64,000 nucleotides of DNA from assembly GCA_016169945.1 (NCBI GenBank), contig JADLSH010000312.1, positions 1 through 64,000 of the forward strand, written 5' to 3'. Numbering within the stretch: position 1 is the first letter of the stretch; each line of letters begins with the position of its first letter. This stretch comes from Trachythela sp. YZ-2020 (taxonomy: Eukaryota; Cnidaria; Anthozoa; Malacalcyonacea; Clavulariidae). Under the pieces are notes generated by a model that did not search any database, had not been told where the DNA came from, and saw only the letters and a list, made by a program, of their open reading frames with translations. The translations under genes were made by a program, and so were the position numbers. Shown here piece by piece: positions 11,491 through 22,319 of this stretch.

Positions 11491-12352
11491 ATCGCTGAGT
11501 TTGGTCCAACTTCATTGTGCACTGCGCGATTTGGTGGAAAGAATCTTGGAGAAAAATCGTAAAAACTTTTTGTGACCCTGGTATGTATGTATGTTTTTCA
11601 CTTTGTAGCTTGTTATTTGTTTATAACTGTAAAAGCAAGAAATAACAGGTTAGTTGTCAGTAAGTTGGCGAGTTAGTTTTAATTTTAGTCAGCTAGTTAG
11701 TTAATTGCCCTATAGACTAACCCAAATATTTCACGATTACTTTCACGATTACACATTATATCTACTTACAACAGCTCTACTACATGCAAATAAACGTCAT
11801 CAACTACTAATGGTCAATTAGATTATGAGCTCGAGATTTGTATGCAGTGATAGATGATGAGGGCGCAATATTTTGGTAGAAACTAACTTGTGTACGTTAG
11901 TTCTTCTGGATTATATATCAGAAAACGAATATAATGATTTCTTTTGAACAAAAACCAAGGCAAAACAATTTCACCCTTCGTGACATCCATGTTGTCTTAC
12001 TGTATGGCCGCGCGAGTACTGGCACTTATTTCGCTACGTATACTCGCTATCTATCGACGAATAGACATTGAGTAGAGTAGCCAATAAGATTGCAGCATTT
12101 GCCATAGAACACTACAAAGTTTCCCCTAGCAATTTTTAATATAAATGTTTGCAACAACTGATAGTTTCGAACATTTCCTGCCGCAAATTAGAAACCCAAA
12201 AAAGTATAAGTGTATACATGAATGTTTACAGGCATTGACAAATATCTTATTACAAAATTACACATTAGGAAGAGTTGAAGCACAGCAGTTTAACCCATTG
12301 CCATTGGTTTAGTTAAACTCACATTAGTGTTCACATTATAATTGTATAGAAA

Positions 12353-12407
12353 ATGGTTAAATTTCTTGCTTTGCTGTTCCTCATCTCTGCCGTTTCATGG
12401 ACTTCTG
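12353..12407 (+). CDS. vWA gene exon 1: signal peptide
   Basis: ATG followed by 'KFLALLFLISAVSW', a classic basic n-region and hydrophobic h-region. The donor TCTG|GTATGA leaves phase 1. ATG context is AAAATGG. Missed by simple ORF scans because it is only 18 codons. Confidence 0.75.
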
Positions 12408-15400
12408 GTATGAATTTTAATTGATTAATATTTAAATTCAGTTATAGTCTTTATTGAAATAAAGTAATACCAACTAACAGACGCGTTGAACGAATTTAAA
12501 GTGTGTGTGTGTGTGAATTGGGGGTGGGGGGAGGAGTCTGATGTCTAGAGGCAGGTAATTAAACACCGGGTCTTCCCACGGAAATTTTAAAAGCAAATTT
12601 TTCATTTAATTCTGCAGCGTACATAGTTAAAATATTAATATTAACCCCAATAAAAGAGTTATTATAACTCGAAATATGGGGTTGCAATTAATTTTACCTT
12701 CACCAATAATTCACTGAAAATAACATTTATTATATATATATGAGGGAAATTAGTGACTTCCACAAACATCCCTCGGTTTGTCGGGACATTACCATCGATT
12801 TGTAATACCATGATTACCGAGGTAATATATTTTTCATTGTAGAAAACTATTTTCGGAAAAAAAATTTTTAATGATGAGTTTAGATGCGTAAATTCAATGT
12901 GAACAATGCACTGTTGTGACAGGCTTAATCAACTTAATAACAACGTACTTTGTTGTTGTGTTTGGCCATGCACGCAAATGATAATGCATGCTATCTAGCG
13001 GGTAAAGTTAGAAATTTCCCCGGCAAAGCAGCAGAATTAGAAATCTCGCCGTGTTTTTTCAGAACACTGGTTTCTGTAGAGCCAGACGTCTCTTGTGTAC
13101 AATAGATTTCGAGTGTACAACAGTTTATGTTTACAATTGTGTCATTGCGCTGTTATGTATAAATTCCAGATTACCTAAATACCACAAATAAAGCAAACTA
13201 GTTTTGCCTACTACTAAAAACTGTAAACAAGGCTTGAGGCCTGTATGAATATAACCTCAATAACTTTCTGAACTTACAGCCACTGGATCGTTGATTTTTA
13301 ACTAATATATACACATTCTATCTTCAGGCAAGAAATTCTGCGACTGGCCCGACTGCATTTGTTATTACATCCACGATCCTTGTGCACCTGAAAGTCCGAC
13401 CGAGTGTAGTGATTCAAGATATTGCACATTGACAACCAACAAGCCTTGTTGCAAGCGTATGTATTTAATTTAATTTTTTAGGGTATCGCGCTCGACAGAA
13501 CTGGTAAAATATCAAAGCATAACTTGTTCGCTTTGGTACGAGGTTGCAAAATTATAGTCATAAATCAGCCATTCAACCAGAACCCTGCTTGTACTAGGCA
13601 ATATTTTTGGGTTTGAAAGCTTTCCTACCCAGAAAAAAATCGACAAACATTTTAAGCTCTTTCCGTAGCTCTCTGTATTGGTCCGTTTTGCCCAGGAACG
13701 GTGCCTGGAAGTTGCCCAATTGCGTGAACCTCAGAAATTAGCAAACATTTACACTCGAAAATACATAACTCGATCTTATCAACTCGATATCGAGCAATCT
13801 ATATATAGGACAATTTCATCCCTTTCATAATTATTACATATCAATAAATCATTTTTCTCAGACATATTTGCCATGTTTTTCCTGGTATTCATTACGATTA
13901 TTTATGTGGGGGTTAACCTCTGCTATCATCTACAACTTTTTTTAGGTTGGAAGATAACTTTCTTCCGATCTCACTTTCTTTTACGGACCGTTTCATTTAT
14001 ATTTTGTTTTCAACACAATCTTTGTTCTTACTTGTGGGTTTTATTAGTAATGTTTAATAAACTGATAAAACACAAACTGCGAGTTTATTGAACGCCTTAA
14101 AAGACGAACGTTACCCCTTACTAAGTTCATTGGCGTAGAAAATTTGAAAAATAACCTTGTCTAAGACGAGAGAATCAAAGGTCAAGTTTATGTAAATTAG
14201 GAGGTGTCTTTATCACATATCAAGAAACTGGTTAAACATTAATTTCTTTTGAATTTTCATCATGAATTACTGATGAGTTTTTTAACATTATTTGTGAAAT
14301 TCATTAATAGTTAATGAGGCTAAGCAACAATCAAACATGGTATTTTGGTCACATGTATAGCTAGTTGTAAACCTCAATAAAAATTGAATACTAATTAGGA
14401 CGATCTGCCGCATGTATTTTATTTATAACATAGAGGCCAGCGTCCAAATTTCTCGCACTCGGGAACCATTTTTATTTCCTGTGCACTAATAGGCCTAGCC
14501 ACAACATCCTCGGAAACTTTCCAGCAACATTTTAGCATTTGGGCAACTTTTTTGGCATTTGAGCAACTTTCTGTTACAAAGAGCCACTTGACAGCAACTT
14601 GATCCGTTTGTTAAACAATATGCAACATTTCACTACTAAATTATCTACATTTGCTAAAATGTGAGTTATTCATATCACATATGTAATCGAATTTGCTTTG
14701 AACTTGTCGTCTTAGCAGTAATGCATGATTTATGAAGTCAAAAGGTCAGCCGTTAAGCTTGGACTTCCGTAGACTTATTTTCGTATAGGGAAATCAAAAG
14801 GACGGACTCATCTGATTGCGACTCACTGATAATTTTTCTTGCTTAGTCACAATTTTGTAAATCCGGAGTTATCCGTATTGGACTATCTGATCATAGTATG
14901 ATTTTTCTACAAGAAAATATTGTATTCCTAAATCTCGACAGAACGTAAGATATAATCGAAAATTTAACGCCAGCGATTTCTTACTGATCTCGAACAGATG
15001 CCATGGGAGAGTGTAGCCCAGCATGATAACCCAAATGTTTGTTGGCTGGTACTTAGATCCGTTTATCTACAAGTTCTTGACCAGAATGCACCACTTAGGT
15101 GTATGAGAGTTCGATGAAACTCCCTTCTTTGGATTTCCTCAAACATTATGGGCTTGATGAGGCTAAGGGACTTCCATAAAAAAAGGGCTGTTAAATAGAA
15201 TACTCAACATGATTGGGTGAAATACAAAGAATTACGAAACAAGGTAACACAGAATTGAATAAAGCTAAAATAAATCATTTCTGCAATAAAATAGAGGCAT
15301 GTGCTCAATCTAAAGATACGAGACAGAGTTGGAATCTAATTAATAATCTTTTGGGCAAAAACTTGAAATCAAATAATATTTCAAAACTTAAAATCGACAA

Positions 15401-18400
15401 TGTTGTTATTTTAGATGATAATCTAAAAGCTGAAGCATTTAACGATTACTTTGTTAATGTCGCGGTAAGGCTGGCAGCTTAAATTGAGAACGGCTCCTTG
15501 AATATGAACTTATCTGATAGAGAAGATTCTCGTTCAGGTGTTCGTTCAAATACAGCCTTCGGTTTTTCCGATATTAATGAGGATGATGTAATCTATCAGC
15601 TACGCAATCTTAAGATTTCGAAATCGACCGCTATTGATAATATCCCAGCTAAAGCTCTTAAAATATCTGCGGACATTATTGGTCCATCATTAACGTGGAT
15701 ATTCAATATTTCGATCAAAAAGGTAGTGTATGTGGACGAATGGAAAAAGGCCTGGGTATTACCAATTTTTAAGTCTGACGATAAGTAAAGATGCGGAAAT
15801 TACCGTCCAATCTTAATACCACCGATTGTGAGTAAAAGATTAGAGCGATCTGTTTTTAACCAGATCTATAAATTTCTCAATGATAATTCGCTCTTGTCTA
15901 AACACCAACAAGGTTTTCGTCCAAAACACTCCACTCTTATCGCTCTTATTGAGATGTGTGATACATTTTATGAAAATATGGATAATGGTCAGTTGAATGG
16001 TGCTGTTATTCTTGACATTCCGAAAGCCTTTGACTCAATTGATCACAATAAAATCCTTTTGCACAAGTTGAAATACCAAATCGGAATAACTGATGTTGAG
16101 TTGGGTTGGTTTGAATCTTATCTAAAAGTAGAGAGCAAGTTTGTATTGTTAATGGAAAAATTGTCATCCTGAAAAATTATTGTTTGCGGTGTTCCGTAGG
16201 ATCGATTCTTGGTCCTTTATTGTTTTTACTCTACGTTAATGCCTTATCTCCATGATGACGATACTGAAATTTCTTCAACCGGTAATAACTTAATGGAACC
16301 TACCAAAAATCTTAATAACGATTTGAAAAAATCGGTGAATGGCTTTGTAGAAACAAGATGCAACACCATCCAACTAAGGCCAAACTAATGTACATAGGGT
16401 CAAAGCACAAAATTAATGCTATGAATTGTGATCTTCCTGTAATGCTAAACGATCAATCCATGCCCCGAGTTAGTTCGTTCACATGTCTTGGCGTTGCCCT
16501 AGACGAAAATCTTACCTGGAATGAACATATTGAAACAATATGTATAAGAAATTTGGGGCTGGCATAGGAATTATGAAACGCATGAAACATTATCTTCCTA
16601 CAAACACCCTGCAAGCAATTTATCGAGCGTTGATACAACCCTACTTTGATTACTGTTCTCCATTATATGGAGTTTGCGACAAACAACTGAAAGGACAAAC
16701 TAGAATTATAGCTGGCACGATCTACGAGACCAGAGCTGGCGTTCTTCGAGCTCTTGCTTGGGTAAATTTGGATACAAGGCGATGTACAACTAAATCTATA
16801 CTGTTGTAAAACGTCTTGAATGATTACACCGGACGCAATTTGAAAGACACATTGATTAGAAGAAATCTGATCCAAATCAATGATGACCTCAGAAATGGTC
16901 ACACTGATTTAGCCCTTGGAAAGCGAAAAAGAGAATTTCACTCTTTCTCGTCGGTCGAATTTTAATTATATTGTCACAAGAGCACTTTGAGTACGATTTC
17001 CTTTGCAAATATTACCCCCTGGCAATGCAACTAACACCATTGAAATCCTTACAAAATAAGCTTTTCAACAGTGGGTTATGTTGCCGACTAAACATTACAG
17101 AATCAAAAATAATAAAAGTTTAATCCCAAACATACATCCAGTTCAACTCAAACAATCTTTAATATCTTCTTTATTCTTGGATTTGACAACAGACTTCTAT
17201 GGTCGAAAATTTAGCTTTTTATCTGTGTATTTCTTGTAGAAAGTTTTGCTTCGATACGACGAGTAGAAGTATTTATTTTGAATATTTATTTTATTTATCG
17301 GGTATTTTCCACCACGCTTGTGCTTGCCGTAGCTTGACTATATATGGTTTGCCTAAGCGCTTCAGTCACGACAAAAATATCTTTTATAGGGTAAAATACA
17401 CTGGGTAATTCATTCCGGCGACTTCAAAAACCATAGCAACAGTCTTTGGGCCTCTTTCGGTTGTTTTTGTCTGAATGTGCAGTTTCGCCAGCCCCCTAAG
17501 ATTTCAAATTTCGCTGTAACTTTGTCAATTTTTATTGTTTTTCTTTGAACGATGTATTAGCAAAAATCATACGGTTTTTAAAACAGAAGTTATAATCGAC
17601 CAAAATACTGAATATATAATTACTTTACCGCTATAATAAATATATAAGATTACTAAGATTATATAACTCACGGAGATCTGTAAAACAATGTGTTTAGCGA
17701 TTTGTTTGGAATCAGCCAAGAGAAGTTTTTCTTGCTGAATCGATTGGTGGTATTTTCGTCTGTATTGGATGAGGGGCGTCAAAGATACGAGCGCTAAAAA
17801 TCATCATCCTCTGGAGGATGATATTCGACGGTGCCGTGCAGAATCAAATACAGCGGGGCTAAACTTTGGAATAGTCTTTCCTCGATACTAAACTAGCCGA
17901 ATCAATATACTCTTTTAAGAATTTATTGAAACGGAGTATTAACCGGGCAGCTGTACTGTAATACTTTGCAATCGATGGGTTCACCAAAATATTACTTAAA
18001 TATGTACTATTGTATATATATATATTCATGTAAATATCTTGTAAATAGTTTTATATATTTTTTTTCTTGTAATTTTTAATTGTTTGACGCCCCTCGTGCA
18101 AATCAACTAACCGTTGACGAGGCCAGTGTCATTAAATAAAGTTTTACTACTACTACTAATACTACTCCTACTACTACTACTACTAGTACTACTACTACTA
18201 CTACTAAATATGGTACCAGTAGAGGGATATTTGAAAAATAACACGAAGAATGAGTTACTCTTGTGATTTTTGTTAGTTTTACACCAAATTTTTAAATAAA
18301 TTAAGAACAACTTTCCGGCAACTTTTTGAAATATGAGCAACTTTTTGGCAATTTTAGTATATTGTGGCTATTACCGAAGGCGCGGATGCTCCCTGTCGCC

Positions 18401-20704
18401 CGAAATAATGTGCCTTGTTTTAGTGTCAAAACATTCAGGAATGCGACTACATTCCGATGCCTTTTACTGTTAAAATGTCAAACTCTTATTAGTAATATTG
18501 ACGCAATTACCCGCAGACCAATCATATGTCGTTATTCTCGAAATGTCGATTTCTCAACGTTAATAGTTTTTCGCGTTAACACGAAAACATGATTCTCGTT
18601 TTTCGCGGTTTTGCTAATAAGCCTATGCACAAAGCGACACTTTTTGCAATTTCTGTAATCAGATATGTATATAACCGACGTTTTGGTGATTTATTTACAG
18701 ATGCTGAATGTACCGGTAAGGAAATTGATCTAGTTTATGTTGTGGATGCTTCTCTTAGTATAACACTGGCGAATTTTGATGAAGTGAAACGCTTCCTTCA
18801 AGAGTTAAATATCAGGTTTGATATTGGCGATGATAAAGTTCGTGTAGCCGTTCAACAATATGGAAGCACTTTTGTGTATGAGATACAGCTGAATGAGGTT
18901 GCTAAGAATGGAGATAATCGGACATTGAACTCATATATCAATGGAATACAAAGTCTTGGCGGACATACACTCACAGGAGAGGCTCTTCACAATGCTAGAA
19001 CCAAGGTAAAAAATATATATTCAAATATTACTGTTCGTTATTATACATTAAAACTTCATTCAATGCACGTCTGCAAAAACTTCACAACACAGCTGCTCGT
19101 ATTATAGCACATGTGCCAAATGAGGTAGATCAACAAACTGTACTGAATATATTAGGATGGGAGCCACTCAAAGAACAAGAGTGAAAGCCAAGGCAGAAAT
19201 AATGTTTAAAACGCTCAATAACATGCGGCCAAACTCACTAAAATAATTATTTACTTTCAAAACGGAAATATTAAATCACAGTCTTGCCAAAGCCAAATAT
19301 ACGAACAACATGAAGAAAAGTTTAATGTACGAAGGAGCTTCCTCATGGAACTCTCTACAAGAAAATATAAGAGAAAGTAAATCGATCTCAAGTTTAAAAA
19401 GAAAAATCGCGGCTACTCCTAGCTTATAAAATCACATGATTCTTAATGTAAATAGATGCTTATTATTTGTATATTTGTTACTGCATGATACTTCTTTATT
19501 TTATTTTTTTTACTTGTAACTATTTGTTAATATTTTACACGCCCATTGCGGAAACCAGCTTTAGCTGAGAATGTTAGCGTGGTTAAATAAAGTTATTATC
19601 ATCATTCTCGTTCTTTATTGGTCAACATACGCCCGTTGATTCTCAATGTCCGGCAGCTGTGACGTCATTTCCGCCAAATGCTGTGAAAAATTATTGGCCG
19701 CTGATGACGTCACTACCTCAAAGCCGGGAATGGCGCGAAAATTTTCTTGCCGAAGATGACATTGCAATCTATAAAGAATACCATAAAAACGGAACAACTT
19801 AAAATTCTAATGATGCTGGTTGACTAACACTTTGTAAACCTGTGTCCTTCCATTGTCCCCATTCGCAATGGCGTTGTTCCCATGTTCAATCAGGACAATG
19901 GTTGGATTGAACATGAGAACAATGCCAGAATCATGGTTGATTGAACATGGGAAGAATGTCATTGCGAATAGGGACAATGGGAGGACCTTACCCGAGTTTA
20001 TAAAGTGTTAGTCAACTAGCATCATTAGAATTTTAAGTTGTTCAGTTTTTTTAGTATTGTCTATAGTTTATTTTAATGGTGTACTGTTTATACAATTTTA
20101 ACAGCTATGGTTGCATACGTGAGAACAGTGTACTCGGAACAATGCCATTTGAACATTTAGAAACTCAGAATATTAGCTTTTACAATTGTTTTTGTTAGTA
20201 TTGGATTTATTGTATTATTTTAAGCAATTTGCAGTAATTTGCATAATGTACAGTATTTAAGTGAGTTGCTGTTCTAAACCATAATAATCCTGATGATAAC
20301 GTTTTTTAACCAAAATTTTTACCAGTGTCACATACTTATCGATGAAAGTTAAATTTATTAATGTTTTTTGGTTGCTGAGAGTGAGACAATTGTAAATTTT
20401 GTAGATGCTCATCCCGGCGGAAGGTGATAGAGTTAATGTCCCCGATATCTTGATACTGCTCACGGATGGTCGAGCTAGTGATGGAAACCTGCAGTTTGAC
20501 GAGGCGGATAGCCTAAAAGCAGATGATGTGACAATTATGACCATTGGGGTGGGACATGACGTGAATGAAAACGACTTGAAGAAGATTGCAAGCTCAGCGC
20601 ACGACGACGATACTAAGAAGCTTACATACATGGTCGATTTTGATGAGCTGGATACAATTGCTGATGAAATAGTCGAGGAGGCCTGCCACCATGCAAAAAA
20701 ATAA
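12353..20704 (+). CDS. Secreted von Willebrand factor A domain protein with N-terminal Cys-rich module (4 coding exons)
   Basis: Proposed exons: 12353-12407, 13328-13456, 18701-19005, 20405-20704. All boundaries obey GT/AG. Phases agree (1, 1, 0), giving 789 nt or 262 residues. Exon 1 is a hydrophobic signal peptide. Exon 2 adds a 43-residue module with eight cysteines. Exons 3-4 are one complete vWA fold with an intact metal-binding MIDAS: 'DASLS' in the first strand, the Thr of 'GGHTLTG', and the Asp of 'LLTDGRASD'. vWA domains bind protein ligands through a divalent cation; a signal peptide plus one vWA suggests an extracellular-matrix or secreted adhesion role. AATAAA lies at 20863. Intron 2 (5.2 kb) and intron 3 carry LINEs. 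The exon 2-3 join is inferred from phase; the alternative is that exons 1-2 form a separate short peptide ending at 13473. Confidence 0.7.
13328..13456 (+). CDS. vWA gene exon 2: eight-cysteine module
   Basis: Acceptor TCTTCAG at 13321-13327; the first codon is completed by exon 1. It encodes about 43 residues with eight Cys, beginning 'KKFCDWPDCICYY' and closing in a CC pair. The donor AAGC|GTATGT at 13457 leaves phase 1; read-through instead would stop at 13471-13473 after five more codons. The spacing matches no domain that I can name. Alone with exon 1 it would resemble a small secreted Cys-rich peptide. Confidence 0.65.
14205..14290 (+). repeat. Copy of the 34137-34208 repeat end, inside vWA intron 2
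   Basis: Shares 'CTTTATCACATAT', 'TTAAACATTAATTTCTTTTG' and 'CATGAATTA.TGATGAGTTTTT' with the end of the insertion at 33686-34208 in the P2 left arm. Probably a fragment of the same dispersed element. The rest of 13480-14850 holds no recognised gene. Confidence 0.5.
14850..16935 (+). mobile_element. Decayed LINE (end of endonuclease, linker, RT) in vWA intron 2
   Basis: Same strand as the host gene. Starts near the end of the endonuclease ('VIRIGLSDHS', 14865-14895). The linker has 'SWNLINNLLGK' (15330). RT motifs in order: 'KISKSTAIDNIPAKAL' (15610), 'NYRPILIPPI' (15800), 'HQQGFRPKHST' (15905), 'VILDIPKAFDSIDHNKIL' (16005-16060, motif A with Asp), 'GSILGPLLFLLYVN' (16200). Stops and frameshifts destroy the catalytic DD region. 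The C-terminal 'LIQPYFDYCSPLYG' is at 16630. Several frames are needed to read it, so it is inactive. Confidence 0.85.
17840..18208 (+). mobile_element. LINE 3' end with (ACT)n tail
   Basis: Carries the conserved LINE C-terminal 'YSGAKLWNSL' motif (about 17850-17880), then 3' UTR with ATTAAATAAAGTTTT and a (TAC/ACT)n microsatellite (18145-18208). It may be the 3' end of the LINE at 14850. The intervening 16940-17840 contains sequence that I cannot assign. A serine-rich frame on the minus strand is only the microsatellite read backwards. Confidence 0.65.
18701..19005 (+). CDS. vWA gene exon 3: N-terminal half of the vWA domain
   Basis: Acceptor TTATTTACAG|ATGCTG; the first two bases complete a split codon. 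Encodes 'DLVYVVDASLSI' (MIDAS DxSxS), the 'VRVAVQQYGS' strand and 'SLGGHTLTGEAL' (MIDAS Thr). Ends AACCAAG|GTAAAA in phase 0. The reading frame extends left of the acceptor, but that part is not domain-like and is presumably intron. Confidence 0.85.
19060..19608 (+). mobile_element. 5'-truncated LINE in vWA intron 3
   Basis: Encodes the last third of a LINE polyprotein: 'LQKLHNTAARIIAHVP', 'LGWEPLKEQR' and 'SLMYEGASSWNSL'. The 3' UTR ends GTTAAATAAAGTTATTATCATCATT. A related fragment at 35265-35825 carries the matching 'LDWEPLKAER'. The start lies about 55 bp behind the exon 3 donor. Several frameshifts. Confidence 0.8.
19792..20043. mobile_element. 252-bp hairpin MITE in vWA intron 3
   Basis: Nearly full-length inverted repeat. 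It begins GAACAACTTAAAATTCTAAT and ends with its complement; inner arms carry CATTGTCCCCATTCGCAATG and TTCCCATGTTCAATC against their complements. No coding capacity. No clear target duplication was found (left flank AAAAACG, right flank AGTTTTT). Confidence 0.8.
20405..20704 (+). CDS. vWA gene exon 4: C-terminal half of the vWA domain
   Basis: Acceptor AATTTTGTAG|ATGCTC, phase 0. Encodes 'PDILILLTDGRASD' (third MIDAS Asp), 'VTIMTIGVGHDVNENDLKKI' and 'YMVDFDELD', the canonical last strands and helix of a vWA fold, then 'EEACHHAKK' and TAA. The closing Cys probably pairs with the Cys just before the domain in exon 3, as is usual in extracellular vWA modules (inference). Confidence 0.88.
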   Translation: MLIPAEGDRVNVPDILILLTDGRASDGNLQFDEADSLKADDVTIMTIGVGHDVNENDLKKIASSAHDDDTKKLTYMVDFDELDTIADEIVEEACHHAKK

Positions 20705-20862
20705 CATTTGTGTCTTACGTTTTTGAACTTCGTTGTTGCTTATCAGCTCGATTATCGTTCGAACTTTACACTAGTAGATACAGTTGAAATGTGAAATTCA
20801 TTTCCACAAGTACTTTAATTTTTAGTTTTTGTACTCGTACTTTTATTATAACATTGTCTTGA

Positions 20863-20868
20863 AATAAA
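20863..20868 (+). terminator. Polyadenylation signal of the vWA gene
   Basis: AATAAA about 160 bp behind the stop codon at 20704. Confidence 0.6.
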
Positions 20869-21324
20869 ATGAGAATGATTAAAATGGTACACTTTTCTTG
20901 CATTATTTCCGAATACATTAGGTTGATCTGTCAGAATTCCTCCGCGTGTTTCAATATATATATTATATGGTAAGAGTTACTTCCGGCGATTTACATAATG
21001 TGATTGTTTAATTTTTGGTCCGGATTTTTCCGTAGTGCTCGCATGCATTAAAATCATTGTTAATGCCTTCCGAGGGAAAACAAATAGAATTCTCATTTCT
21101 TATTGTCTCAAAAGTATACGTAAAACTGAAATAAATGAAGATAAACATCAGTATTACTGATATTCAGTTTTACTATCGTGACAAGTAAAATCCTAAAATG
21201 AATAACTCCATAAGGTTATATAGACATTTGCCCTCGATAATTTGGCGAAGTTGAAGCAAGCGGCAAAATTGTTTTCGTTCTAAAAAAAAAAAAGTGCCAC
21301 ATATTAATTACTTAATAATCACTA

Positions 21325-21445
21325 CCGTTCGTCTTTACGGTAAAATATCAAACCTCGGCCTTGCTGCATTGATGTCACTATCGCTCGGTCAATACAGCAA
21401 GACCTCGATGTGATATTTTTCCCGTAAAGACATCCCTCTCGGTTA
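21325..21445. repeat. Imperfect hairpin repeat (TCTTTACGG...CCGTAAAGA)
   Basis: Arms of about 35 bp: TCTTTACGGTAAAATATCA and CCTCGGCCTTGCTG face CAGCAAGACCTCGATGTGAT and CCCGTAAAGA across a loop of about 25 bp. Looks like a small palindromic dispersed repeat. The rest of 20880-22310 shows no gene; a lysine-rich 60-codon frame at 21705-21887 has no support. Confidence 0.65.
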
Positions 21446-22319
21446 ATCAAGAGGCCAAGCGGCCCATCTGCAAAATGCTAGATTTTGATTCGTTCTGGAG
21501 AAGACGGCAACGAGCAGTTCGGACCGCTCACGCCAGCAAGTTCTTGTCTGCCGACTGAAAATATGAAAAAAGTTGTTTTTCAACGTTTATAGATATCAAT
21601 CTGAATAACGTTTTATTCCAGTTTATTGTTTATTTTACAAAAGTTGCGAAAAACCTTTCACAGCAGACACATTGGCGCCTTTTTACCGACGCTAACTGGC
21701 TTTATTGTCAATGAGATGTAAACAACGCAGTTTTAACTCAATAAGCAGCTCACCTTTCAAAATTAAAAAATTTTTCAAGAAAAAGATTAGCCGCATAATA
21801 AAAAGCTTATTAAACAAGCTTGCGCGGTTCGGAAAGAAGGATATTGGTCGAGTTCTTTCTTCGCTTTACCTCCCGTTCGGTCAATAACGTATTTTATTAA
21901 TTTTCAATAGGCAGTGATTAACTCGACATTTTTGCTTCTTTGATCGCTGCATGCACGATTTCCCTATTAATATTTATATCTTTTCTATGTTAATGGTGGG
22001 TTTAACTAAGCCGCACCGTAGTGCAGCAGATGGTGTTCAACTTCAGAATTCAGAAATATTGACACTTATACGAGCAAGCAAATTCAACTAAATCTCTCTA
22101 TTCTATTTTGTTTCCACCAAATACAAGACTACTTGTGTTGCATGCAGATTTTCCTATAGCCAGGCTATACATTGATTGATATAAATTATTTAGCCATCGC
22201 CACACAGAATAGAAAACAAGAACTAGCATCACTAAGGCAGTAAGGGACCGTTCTTTAATTATATCTGGGGTGGCGAAGAGAAATTGGTTGGGTGATAGTT
22301 TTTTCAACTTAATTAAAGG

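Noticed and set aside
18107..18340. Serine-rich minus-strand frame
   Set aside because: Antisense reading of the (TAC)n LINE tail.
14520..18360. GCAACTTTTTGGCA-type repeats at 14545 and 18325 as ends of one large element
   Set aside because: They are in direct orientation, short and low in complexity; no TIR, LTR or TSD pairing could be built from them.
21705..21887. Lysine-rich 60-codon frame resembling a cationic amphipathic peptide
   Set aside because: No signal peptide, no splice context and no mirrored or related copy; chance composition in AT-rich DNA is the simpler explanation.
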